Positions 30,201 through 38,555 of a stretch of DNA of 38,555 nt are shown piece by piece. A program made the position numbers and the translations under genes. Origin of the DNA: Hepatocystis sp. ex Piliocolobus tephrosceles (taxonomy: Eukaryota > Apicomplexa > Aconoidasida > Haemosporida > Plasmodiidae); NCBI GenBank assembly GCA_902459845.2, contig CABPSV020000053.1, forward strand, positions 1 to 38,555. Reading direction: 5' to 3'. Below the pieces are notes generated by a model. It was not told the DNA's origin. It ran no database searches and was given only the letters and a program-made list of their open reading frames with translations. The stretch's first letter is position 1. Each line of letters begins with the position of its first letter.

Positions 30201-33200
30201 GTTCGTCTTGCAAATCCTGTCTGTTTTGCAAATCCTGTCTGTTTTGCAAATCCCGTCTGTTTTGCATATTCAGTCTGTCTTGCATATTCAGTCTATCTTG
30301 CATATTCAGTCTATCTTGTCCATTTAACCCTCCTGTTAGACCCCTTTCATTCCTTTTTTGACTCAAAATATTATTATCATATGTGTCATTTTCTTTCCTA
30401 GTTACATCCATGTTACACTCTATTTGGTTTGTGTTACTTTCATTTCCTACAGTAGCGTTATTTTTTCCGTATTTTATATTTGCATATATATATCCTCTGT
30501 TTGTTTCTTTTGTTTTTACTTCAATATTATTATAATCACTTTTATCATTTTGTTCGTTACTATTTTTAGTTAAGTATAACCCACCCGAATGGAATGTTTC
30601 CATTTTTTCCTGAATACTATTATCTTCATTAATATTTGAGGTGGTTTCATTTTTTTTATCATACATATTAATATAGTTTTTGTTGAAATCTTTTATATAA
30701 TTATTTATTTCATAAGAATTTATATTTCTAGGATATAAGTGGCTATTGTCATTTTGTTTTAACTCACTTAATTCGTTTGATACATTTTTATATACATGAT
30801 GTGCTTCATTATCATTATCATTCATAACGGCTAATCCTAATTTCTTCTCCATTTTTAAATTACAATTTATTAAATTATTATATAAGTTAATATTATTATT
30901 TATACATAATGAAGATAATACGTTTGAATTTATCTGTACATCTTCCTGTTCAAGCTTTTCTTCTTCCATAGTATTCGTATCACATTGTATATCAAACTCT
31001 TTTTTTTTAATTTGTTTTGATATGTTATCATTAGTGTTTATATTTAATTTATCAAACATATGATATGTATTCATTTGTATTTGTTTTCCAATTCGCTCAC
31101 ACTCTTGCTTTTTTTCATTATTGTATTTAAATAAATTTCTTTTTTTATAAAGCGTGAACAACTCATTTGTGGAATTTTTTTTATCTAAATTTAAAATTTT
31201 TAAAATTTTTTCTCGGTCTTTAAACTCGTAATTAAAAAAATTTATATATATATCATTAAATAATTTGAATAAATCAATATTTAAAGAATTATCACAAATA
31301 CAATTTTTACATTCATTGCAATTCGAATTGTAATGTGTATAATTAGAAAAATTATTATTATTTCTATAACAATCAGAAAAAGTATTTTTTCTATTTTCTA
31401 TCATATACGTATCGTCATAAACATCGTAAATTTTTTTTTTTTTTTTTTTTTTTTTTTCTTTTTCCATATTTTTATTAAGAAGCCATTTTTTTAATAATAA
31501 TTTTTTAAGCTTTTCTTGATTTAAATTTCTTATATCAAAATTAATTTTGTTATGCTTTGTATTTTCCAATAATGAACAGTTCTCATTCGTAGTTGTACCC
31601 AAATCATTTTTGTCTAAAATCTTATTTTCGTTTACATGTAAAATACATTCTTCTTCTTGTTCTTTTTGTTTTGTCTTTAATATAAGTGTATCACTTTCTT
31701 GATCATTATTTATTATCATGGACGTGTTGGAAACATAACTAGACAGTTGTGATGCAGTTGAACATTCTTCTATATTCGTATCAAAAATAAAAGAATATTT
31801 TTTTTTATTATTCTCTTGGAATTGTTCAAAAATATCTTTATTCTGTTTGTCATATATATTTGTTTGTTCTTTATAAGTATAATGGTTAGATAAATTATTT
31901 GTACCTAAATAATCAATGTTAATTTGGTGGTTACTATTACATTTGTTAGTAAGGTTATTATCATCGATAAACTTACTGTAAAAACCTTTACCTATATTAT
32001 CATCCGAAACAAAACAAGTTAATTTATTATCATTATTGTTTGATATAGTGTCAAAATTTATTATACCACTTTCTAACTTTTTTATATTTCTTGTTACATA
32101 TTTCTTACTATTGTTTTCCTTTACAAAATTTTCATAATTTGAATTATTTTTATGTAAACAACCTTTTATTGTCACTGTATGTAAATTTATTCCCATATTA
32201 ATGTCTTCTTTTTTAGTTGATTTTGGAATTTTTCCATGTACTACTGTAGTAGTAGTTGTACTTTCTTCTGAATCTTCGTTTTGTTGTACTCTAAAATTTT
32301 TATTTTCATATAATATGTTTCCATTAGGTTCATAATATTTCGTAGTATTATTTGTAAATTTTTTATGATATTCATCCAAGCAATTATTTAAACTATTGTT
32401 ATTTAAATTATTACAGCTATCAACGTATGTACTTTCTTCATTATCAGGTTTCTGTATTTTGTTGTTATCATTTATTACATCTGCTTGAATGGTATCATTC
32501 ATTAAAAAATTACAATCATATGTACTGCATCTTTTTTTATTGTCATAAGAATAATCATTATCATTATTACTAATGGTAATAGCAGTAGTATTGTTAATTT
32601 TTGTTTTATCTAATATATTATTTTTTTTATTATCGATAGTATATAAGTTACAATAATTGTTAATAAATTGTGAGCGAATTTTGTTATTATCATTACAACT
32701 ACTATTATTAATATCACTGATACTACTACAACTACCACTGTTACCACTGCTACTACTGCAAATGTCACTAGAACTATCACTACCACTACTACTACCACTG
32801 CTACTACTAATATTACTAATGTTGCTGATATTATCCTCGTTATATATATTATTTTCATCCTCTTCTATAACTTTCAAATATTTCGTTAATAAACCTTTAT
32901 GTTTTGAATCAGGCATATATTTTATCATATTTGTTATAATGGATTTTAACAAATGTTCTTCATTACATGGAATATTATGTTTTATATGTTTTAAAAAATT
33001 ATCAGGACAATAATTATCTGTATCTAAATTATTAAAATTTTTTAAAATATTTAAAACATGATTTCTATAATTATTTTTTATTTTTCCATTCTCATGTTTA
33101 TTCATCAGTAAATCAAATTTTGTGTTCATTTTGTTTTTTTCATTTAATTCTTTTGAATTATATACATTATCCTGTGCATACATACAACATAACCGTTTTA

Positions 33201-36200
33201 TATATTTCTCTCTTTTTTTCAAATATGTTTCTTTATTTTTTTGTTTATCTTTATATACATTTATAGTAGGTGTAAATTGCTCAAGTTTAGTATTATGTAT
33301 GTTTATATTATTGTAACGATTATAAGTGTCATTACTATTTATACTATTACATCGGTCCGTTAACAAAAAGTTCTTTTTATTGCTATTGTTATTACTATTA
33401 TAAGCGCCATTATAAGCGCCATTATAAGCGCCATTATAAGCGCCATTATTAGCGCCATCATAAACGCCATCATAAACGCCATCATAAACGCCATTATTAG
33501 CGCCATTATTAGCATCATTATTAGCACCATTATAATTTTTGTTTGTATGTTCTAAGTCCCATCCATAATACTTATTATATCTATTATCTCTTATATTGTT
33601 ATAGTTATTGTCGTCCATATTATTACTACAACAATGCATTTTATCTGTTAAATATGTATATTTCCTTTTTATATTTTCTTGTAAACTGTTATTTATATAC
33701 ATCGGGAATTTAGAAGTATATTGTGACATCTTCTTTTCATTAACTAATTTAAAATCAGTAGAATTATTGTAAACATTATAAGCATCACAAGTATCCATCA
33801 TATTATAATAATCAAGCCTTTTGTTAAAATTAGGAGTGTATATATCGTTATAGTCATTACTATTATATAAACTCGGAATATTGCTATTAAATAAGTACAT
33901 ATTGTTAAGTTGATTTTTTTCTGTATACAATGCTTTTGAATACATATTGTTTTTAATAGTATAATGATTAGTATGAATATAATCATTTTCTCCTACATGT
34001 TTCATATATTTATATATATTTTCTTTATCTCTTTCTTGAATTTCATATAAAAAGTTGACATCTTTATGAATGTTGTTAATACATCTTGTCATTATTTCAA
34101 CAACTGGTGCATATACAACCGATATTTTAATATATATTCTTTTCATTTTGTCATGAAACTCTGTTAGTATCAATTTAATATAATTATGTAAATAATTACT
34201 CGAAAATTTGCTCATATTACTATTCTTAATTCCTGCAGTCTTTATTATTTTACTTTTTATTAAACTAATTAAATTCAGTATGTTTCTAAAAATCGATTTA
34301 TTATCATTCCTTTTATTTAAATTTTTATATATATTTTTTTTCAACCCATTATCACATTGGTATTTTATATTATTTTTTTGGTGACGTCTTTTATTAACAT
34401 ATAAATCATATATACTTTTGCTATTATTCTTATCAAATAAAGAATAATCAGAATCATATGTATTATCTTTATTATATTTTTTTATTAAAATATTACTATT
34501 CTTATTATGGCTAATATCGTTTCGTTCATCGTTACTTATGCAACTACTACTACGACTACTACTATTACTACTAAAACTGCTACCATTTCTACTTCTACTA
34601 CTATTACTACTACTACTACTACTACTTTTTCTGGTTTTACATGTGGTATCAAAACTTTTATTACATTTGCAACTACTAGTGCTGCTACTACGGTTAAAAC
34701 TAGTACTGTTTTTATAACACTTTGAACTGTGTTTATTTATTAAATGAGCATATGATGATACACATCTGTTCATTTTATTAATATGTGCGCTAGGTTTATG
34801 TCCTTTTCTTACATCTCTAAGTTTAGTATGCATTATGTTAGAATTTAAATTCGATTTATTTGGAAGTAAAATATTAAGTTCATTGGGTGTTAAATCATTA
34901 ATAATATTTTTTATTTTATAATACAATACGTCATAAATATTATTTTCACTATTATTGTCATAATCACTAGTGTTGTTTTCCATATTACTATTATTATTGT
35001 TATTCAAAAATATATCCTTTTGCACATATGATTTTTCATTAATGTTTTTTATACAGTCTAATATTTTAATTACTATATCATCAACATTAACATCTTCGCA
35101 ACTTGCATTGTCATCAATCTCATTATCAGTTTGAACATGTTCATTTGTTTCCATATTTTTTAAGAATTCTATATTTTTTTCTTTTGTTTTATTTATATTG
35201 GAATATATAGGTTCTCCACATCGACTATCATCATAACAATTTTTATAACACGTATTATGACCGTTTTTAAAATGTTGTGATGTTGTAAATGTTTCAGAGT
35301 CTCCATTATTATTGCTAAGGTTATTTGTTGTTGTTACATTTTGTGGAAAATCAAAGCATTTACCAGTCTCTAACGACTTACATCTACGCTTATTAGATTG
35401 ATTATGTATACACGTATCTACCAAATATAAATTATACTTTTTATTATTTTCATTATATACGTTATTAAAGTTTTTTTTTGTAGATAAGTGTGGTATATCT
35501 ATATTTAGCTCTTTTCGATTATTATTATTATTATTATTATCATTATTATTGTTATTATTATGGTTTCTATTGATTAACTTCCCTTTCATGCTTAATTTGA
35601 TTAATTCTATATCTACATTATCGAATTGCTTATTGTGACTTATTTTTTCAAACATCGTATTTAATTCATGAAATACATTATTACTATTTTTTTCATAACG
35701 TAAATAGGCATTGGACATGCTTAATATTTTCGTTATAATTAAAAAATTTGTGGTTAACACATTAGAATGATATTTTTCTTTATTGTATATATTATCATGA
35801 TTCATATACGTACTTTTTACCTTGTTATGGTTTTTTAAACAATCAGTAATTTCTTCATTTGTTACAATGTTCAATTTGTTGTTATACCCGTCCGTATAAT
35901 TATTGTTGTTATAATTGTCGTTGTTACTATAGTTAATGTTGTTTTCGTAGTTAATATTGTTATAATTATAATTATTGCTGTTGCTATAATTATTGTTGTT
36001 ATAATTATTGGTGTAGCTATAATTATTGCTGTTGCTATAATTATTGCTGTTGTTATAGTTAATGTTACTATTGCTATGGTTAATGTTACTATTACTATGG
36101 TTAATGTTACTATCGCTATGGTTAATGTTACTATTGCTGCCGTTTTCTTTATATTCATAATATTTTTCAAAGCTATCTTCACATATTTTACTTAAAGTAT

Positions 36201-36759
36201 TATTATTGATATTATTAAAATCATTAGATAAACAATATGACTGTTCATAATTATCTTTATGTATTTCATTTTTTAAATGATCAACATAATTATCCAAATA
36301 ATGTATACACTTTAAATATTTTATAATAATATCTTTAGTATTTTTACAATCGAAAATTTGTTCCTCTATTGTCTCATTTTTTACCTCCATAACCTTTTCT
36401 TTACTATTTTCATTGTCATTGTTTTTATTATATATATTAGTACCATCGCCTGCATCATATTTTTCTTGAGTTTTTATAAGCTCTTCTAAAGTTTTTAATA
36501 ATAAAACCCATTCACATTTATATTTATCTCCCCTTTTTTTAATTCGAAAAGTTATACAATTTTCAAATTCATTGTGAAATGGTCTTAGTGTTAAAACAAC
36601 AAATTTTATTTCTTCTATGTCCTTATCAAAAAAGATATAACTATCTTCATGTTCGTTCACAAAACCATCACTTATCTTTGTATTAACTTCTTTGATTTCA
36701 GTTGTTATTATCAAACCATTGCTATTTATAAAAGTAATGCTTAATATACGGGGTAGCAT
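27214..36759 (-). CDS. Giant low-complexity protein of unknown function
   Basis: A single frame of 3181 codons. The first ~105 residues (MLPRILSITFINSNG to about LEELIKTQEKYD) are non-repetitive with alternating strands such as FVVLTLRPF and ITFRIKKRG, and look like a small beta-rich domain. Other islands are about 1811-1862 (CNECKNCIC followed by a helical segment), 2240-2300, 2400-2465 (with ISFSEWCIYNLIISKIY) and 2830-2960. Between them lie Asn-rich linkers, a Ser/Arg-rich tract (about 693-746), a pure Lys run (about 1767-1776) and several tandem peptide repeats. Basic clusters near 2656-2693 (LRSKRRN, TRKRNKKLK) could be nuclear localisation signals. No signal peptide or membrane span is seen. 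I do not recognise any named domain, so no function is proposed. The reading frame appears intact, with start ATG at 36757-36759 and stop at 27214-27216. Confidence 0.88.
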   Translation of the reverse strand: MLPRILSITFINSNGLIITTEIKEVNTKISDGFVNEHEDSYIFFDKDIEEIKFVVLTLRPFHNEFENCITFRIKKRGDKYKCEWVLLLKTLEELIKTQEKYDAGDGTNIYNKNNDNENSKEKVMEVKNETIEEQIFDCKNTKDIIIKYLKCIHYLDNYVDHLKNEIHKDNYEQSYCLSNDFNNINNNTLSKICEDSFEKYYEYKENGSNSNINHSDSNINHSNSNINHSNSNINYNNSNNYSNSNNYSYTNNYNNNNYSNSNNYNYNNINYENNINYSNNDNYNNNNYTDGYNNKLNIVTNEEITDCLKNHNKVKSTYMNHDNIYNKEKYHSNVLTTNFLIITKILSMSNAYLRYEKNSNNVFHELNTMFEKISHNKQFDNVDIELIKLSMKGKLINRNHNNNNNNDNNNNNNNRKELNIDIPHLSTKKNFNNVYNENNKKYNLYLVDTCIHNQSNKRRCKSLETGKCFDFPQNVTTTNNLSNNNGDSETFTTSQHFKNGHNTCYKNCYDDSRCGEPIYSNINKTKEKNIEFLKNMETNEHVQTDNEIDDNASCEDVNVDDIVIKILDCIKNINEKSYVQKDIFLNNNNNSNMENNTSDYDNNSENNIYDVLYYKIKNIINDLTPNELNILLPNKSNLNSNIMHTKLRDVRKGHKPSAHINKMNRCVSSYAHLINKHSSKCYKNSTSFNRSSSTSSCKCNKSFDTTCKTRKSSSSSSSNSSRSRNGSSFSSNSSSRSSSCISNDERNDISHNKNSNILIKKYNKDNTYDSDYSLFDKNNSKSIYDLYVNKRRHQKNNIKYQCDNGLKKNIYKNLNKRNDNKSIFRNILNLISLIKSKIIKTAGIKNSNMSKFSSNYLHNYIKLILTEFHDKMKRIYIKISVVYAPVVEIMTRCINNIHKDVNFLYEIQERDKENIYKYMKHVGENDYIHTNHYTIKNNMYSKALYTEKNQLNNMYLFNSNIPSLYNSNDYNDIYTPNFNKRLDYYNMMDTCDAYNVYNNSTDFKLVNEKKMSQYTSKFPMYINNSLQENIKRKYTYLTDKMHCCSNNMDDNNYNNIRDNRYNKYYGWDLEHTNKNYNGANNDANNGANNGVYDGVYDGVYDGANNGAYNGAYNGAYNGAYNSNNNSNKKNFLLTDRCNSINSNDTYNRYNNINIHNTKLEQFTPTINVYKDKQKNKETYLKKREKYIKRLCCMYAQDNVYNSKELNEKNKMNTKFDLLMNKHENGKIKNNYRNHVLNILKNFNNLDTDNYCPDNFLKHIKHNIPCNEEHLLKSIITNMIKYMPDSKHKGLLTKYLKVIEEDENNIYNEDNISNISNISSSSGSSSGSDSSSDICSSSSGNSGSCSSISDINNSSCNDNNKIRSQFINNYCNLYTIDNKKNNILDKTKINNTTAITISNNDNDYSYDNKKRCSTYDCNFLMNDTIQADVINDNNKIQKPDNEESTYVDSCNNLNNNSLNNCLDEYHKKFTNNTTKYYEPNGNILYENKNFRVQQNEDSEESTTTTTVVHGKIPKSTKKEDINMGINLHTVTIKGCLHKNNSNYENFVKENNSKKYVTRNIKKLESGIINFDTISNNNDNKLTCFVSDDNIGKGFYSKFIDDNNLTNKCNSNHQINIDYLGTNNLSNHYTYKEQTNIYDKQNKDIFEQFQENNKKKYSFIFDTNIEECSTASQLSSYVSNTSMIINNDQESDTLILKTKQKEQEEECILHVNENKILDKNDLGTTTNENCSLLENTKHNKINFDIRNLNQEKLKKLLLKKWLLNKNMEKEKKKKKKKKIYDVYDDTYMIENRKNTFSDCYRNNNNFSNYTHYNSNCNECKNCICDNSLNIDLFKLFNDIYINFFNYEFKDREKILKILNLDKKNSTNELFTLYKKRNLFKYNNEKKQECERIGKQIQMNTYHMFDKLNINTNDNISKQIKKKEFDIQCDTNTMEEEKLEQEDVQINSNVLSSLCINNNINLYNNLINCNLKMEKKLGLAVMNDNDNEAHHVYKNVSNELSELKQNDNSHLYPRNINSYEINNYIKDFNKNYINMYDKKNETTSNINEDNSIQEKMETFHSGGLYLTKNSNEQNDKSDYNNIEVKTKETNRGYIYANIKYGKNNATVGNESNTNQIECNMDVTRKENDTYDNNILSQKRNERGLTGGLNGQDRLNMQDRLNMQDRLNMQNRRDLQNRQDLQNRQDLQDERNYQTCMPIYNDNISEHSFDSDYAYDVVDLVFEKNKKEKQHKKYDINNITNNKYHDNAMFEFEVNIQEVEEEKNNKMFDFICHKIDCIRNNTWTETSSELQTNEINAFLLGHEKEKIKQTKYNNENSKIQKQSRWFDPSHVIKNYVISGVTNGSPNRSTNDFVDCLTNDTVNGNTNDIYYFNIYNNLWENVDSNVNHTLLESLEHKKRIINKYYKNDMEKRIGRKYISFSEWCIYNLIISKIYKDFDVKKFEENQLKLYRMKNFSYELKKRSTDKFGIKIIQDNNTDKNDEHKEQYVKGIKGDNFNVRSNVHYNKMSKNYSEECFYNNPNHSNHMDNDNECCDVAQEKIQEKTQEKTQENLNEWKNDQQKQVEMKGGEDESFKENVCIKEGEYSTQKNVTLKNEKNKNCNKYIETEFDINNNVIFNRHKMRNATVPCINNKEHNINKKKMEKINKINDHNNNDEEEDGSGKAGMTLRSKRRNTLHIEKSNEDNTGIINTRKRNKKLKVKDTENDIYVEQLREKTNTKSKSICGYNNMSKHNNINDNRNIVDHNNDKTFNIRNRVSRNTNANVLEECNNLSHLIQLPDYVNHKELINSKSECLPTHILQYEQLKKNECIFFNIQNHYNSFMNNLYHFSTIYEQSLKVNERVNRSANGGRSKQYVKRINPKKKITLDDNTYDICSTYCNDIYKYDPQMNTHLFYKSENFKISKTENKIDNQNYYHMYVTEYLQNELLSKKKNKKKNKKKEQEPEQKQHTQDILYNDKNNNEFYSFNKKHDMLSNLLNSNEQESQHKNYYPYKNETNDYFSVSDGYNSGDISFSLDLPTNKNEVNIIETNTIETNTIETNTIETNAIETNTNGMNLNENCISYFSNNLYYNYNCNNNDTPEKGDFDNILNSIKHFNNVEGQQHLNNRQDIPYSLNLLNTHNNNFKSQNDKNNFNKMDQYALNSHNKKIENFFLYSPISSSKNEDWDDQNMMFSENINQDDIIQYVDIQ
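27620..27720 (-). repeat. 15-bp coding repeat (IETNT) in the giant gene
   Basis: Six consecutive Ile-Glu-Thr-Asn-Thr/Ala units near residues 3013-3046 are encoded by 15-base units, starting with a variant IIETN. Confidence 0.9.
30200..30325 (-). repeat. 18-bp coding repeat (LNMQDR / DLQNRQ)
   Basis: Six-residue units read QDRLNM three times and then switch to NRQDLQ-type units (residues about 2143-2186). The two forms differ by few bases, so they are one array that has diverged. Confidence 0.88.
33400..33515 (-). repeat. 12-bp coding repeat (GAYN / GVYD / GANN)
   Basis: About ten tetrapeptide units (residues about 1080-1120) read GANN, GVYD x3, GANN, then GAYN x4. The GVYD and GAYN forms sit in separate blocks, as expected from local slippage. 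Confidence 0.9.
34520..34700 (-). repeat. Ser/Arg-rich tract from TAG/TAC trinucleotide repeats
   Basis: Residues about 690-746 are mostly Ser with Arg and Asn, encoded by AGT/AGC repeats (ACTACTACT on the plus strand). The mix of SR, RS and NSS steps could be a phosphorylated disordered segment; that is inference. Confidence 0.8.
35930..36150 (-). repeat. Asn/Ser/His/Tyr coding repeat near the giant protein N-terminus
   Basis: Regular units of SNINHS/NSNINHS (residues about 205-240) pass into irregular NNYSNSNNY steps (to about residue 280). The plus-strand frame reads Ile/Val/Thr-rich by chance. Confidence 0.88.
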
Positions 36760-38477
36760 TCTTATATTGTTAATTAATAAATAAATATGGGGGCTATCGA
36801 TAAATGCTTATATATATATATATATATATATAAGCGTCATGCACATATACATTCGTGTATTCATGCACTAACACTTTAGTACTAATATATGAGAATGTAT
36901 ACATATATATACATATATATGTATATAATAGTTGTAAGTATTTATATATATACATACCTAAACTATATGTCTTGTAAATAAATCATTAAATAATAACAAA
37001 TATAATAAAAAAAATATATATATAAACTTTATAAAATACATATTAACTTTCGAAATATAATTGAATGCATGTTTTTCATAATATTGTTTTCTCTTTTTGA
37101 CAAAATTAAAAAATATTTAAAATCATGTTTTTATGTAAAGATATATATATATATATATATATATAAATGAATCGTTAAATATATGATTCTATTTTGTTTT
37201 ATATATTAATAAAATTTTATATGTAAAAAAGTATTTATTTGTTCTTAGATGGCACAAATGTTTTAAGTATATAAAAATATAGTAAGTATAAGCGACAAAA
37301 TTGTATATTTATATATTACTATATTTTGTACATACTTTTTTTTTGCTTATTAAAGGGTTTAATTGTGTTGTTATATATATATGACAATTCTCATTATATC
37401 TACTAGTTTTTTATTTAGTTACATTCATATTTAAAAACATACATTTATGATAAGCATTAATTTAGATTAAGAGCATTGTATACATACTTCAATATTTAGT
37501 TTTGCTTCCTTTTTTTAAAATTTATATTATATATATATATATATATATGTTTTGACCAAGCTATATATTATATATTTTAAGAAATAAAGTAAATAATACA
37601 TTATCCATGCTGACATGTTGCATGGATTACCACATGTTTAAATAAGTCTTACAATATTACTTATAATGTAAATATATATGTATATATATATATATATATT
37701 TATTTATTTATTTATTTATTTATCTAGTTATAAAATGTAAATATGTGAGTACGAAATCGTATATGCTTTAATGTACATAATTTTTCATAATAATAAGAAA
37801 AAATAATAATTTAAAAAAAGAGATATAAGCACCAAAATACTTATACATAAAAATGTAAAATATTAAGCATACTTATATAGCTGTATTAACATAAGCATGA
37901 AAGTAAAATATTCATATGAATATTATATATAAATATATATGCATTACTATTATTATTATTTTTTTTTATTTTTTTATTTTTATTTTTTTTTTTTTTTTGT
38001 TATATATATTTTTTTTTTAAATAAATTATTTAACTTTTTTGCAAAAAATAAATATAAATTGTTATTGAATTTGTTAAGCACAAAAACTTTTATTTTTTTC
38101 AATGAAACTAAGCTATATTTCTACTACATCTGCAAATATTTTATATATTGATCGTTAATAAAGAGAATACATAAAAATATTGTAAGCCACTTAAATATAA
38201 TATTTTAAGTGTGCACTATTTAATGTGATTAAATTGAGTAAAAAAAACAAAATTGTGGCAAACAAATAAAAAAAAAGCAAATAAAAAAAAAAAAAATAAA
38301 AAAAATAAAATAAAAAATAAAAATAAAAAAAAAAAATTAAAAAATAAAATAAAAAGTAAAAAATAAAATAAAAAGTAAAAAATAAAATAAAAAATAAAAT
38401 AAATATAATGATAAAGCACGCCATAAAATTTGGGTAATTGTATTTATAAAAAAAAAAAAAAAAAACAAAAACAAAAT

Positions 38478-38555
<78 letters not shown>
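36760..38555. other. AT-rich 5' flank of the giant gene and window end
   Basis: This 1.8 kb upstream of the giant gene holds (TA)n tracts at about 36809-36831, 37142-37165, 37530-37549 and 37680-37698, an ATTT tetranucleotide run at 37699-37722 and poly(T) tracts around 37958-38018. From about 38265 onward the sequence is almost only A with sparse T, C and G, ending in A tracts of 39 and 37 bases separated by one C. I see no gene or RNA in it. The giant gene's promoter should lie within the first kilobase. Confidence 0.75.
38479..38555. repeat. Terminal poly(A) at the window edge
   Basis: A39, one C at 38518, then A37 to the last base. A sequence that ends inside a homopolymer is typical of a contig broken at an unresolvable repeat. 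Confidence 0.85.

Noticed and set aside
38191..38520. Minus-strand Phe-rich frames near the window end
   Set aside because: They are poly(A)/(AAAT)n sequence read as Phe, Tyr and Leu codons with no coding character.

Overview
The window looks like a chromosome-internal piece of a malaria-parasite genome (Plasmodium, Haemosporida). The reasons are extreme AT content, intergenic DNA full of poly(A)/poly(T) and (TA)n tracts, and long intron-poor reading frames swollen by Asn/Lys/Ser low-complexity sequence and short tandem peptide repeats. Splice signals have the typical GTATGT / pyrimidine-TATAG form. The base composition fits the AT-richest lineages (Laverania or avian parasites) better than the GC-richer P. 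vivax/P. knowlesi group, but I cannot fix the species. The left edge begins 2 bases before the first ATG of a long frame and the right edge ends inside a poly(A) tract, so this may be a draft contig with both ends set by assembly limits.

Layout, left to right: (1) a giant Asn-rich protein of unknown function with one conserved island (3-6917, +, possibly 5'-incomplete); (2) a 2.2 kb spacer with a 12-bp minisatellite; (3) valyl-tRNA synthetase (9121-12480, +); (4) a convergent spacer with a two-phase 17-bp minisatellite; (5) a small thioredoxin-fold protein (13404-13757, -) and (6) a COG1-like Golgi tether subunit (14202-18065, -), in tandem; (7) a divergent spacer and a small cysteine-patterned CHCH-like protein (19051-19272, +); (8) an atlastin/GBP-family GTPase with a signal peptide and C-terminal membrane segments (20594-24664, -); (9) a 2.5 kb spacer with a strong candidate first exon of a small spliced gene (from 25757, +), a 96-base poly(T) tract and a 32-bp minisatellite; (10) a second giant low-complexity protein (27214-36759, -); (11) 1.8 kb of upstream AT-rich DNA.

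These are individual eukaryotic genes, not an operon or a gene-cluster system. Loose themes are translation (ValRS) and ER/Golgi membrane traffic (COG1-like protein and the atlastin-like GTPase). I see no mobile element, CRISPR array, tRNA or rRNA. The most unusual item is the atlastin/GBP-type GTPase, whose N-terminal signal peptide would put a GTPase domain on the lumenal side of the membrane and whose guanine-specificity motif is altered. Next are the unannotated first exon at 25757, a coding-like tail beyond the GTPase stop codon, and a possible second translation start in ValRS.
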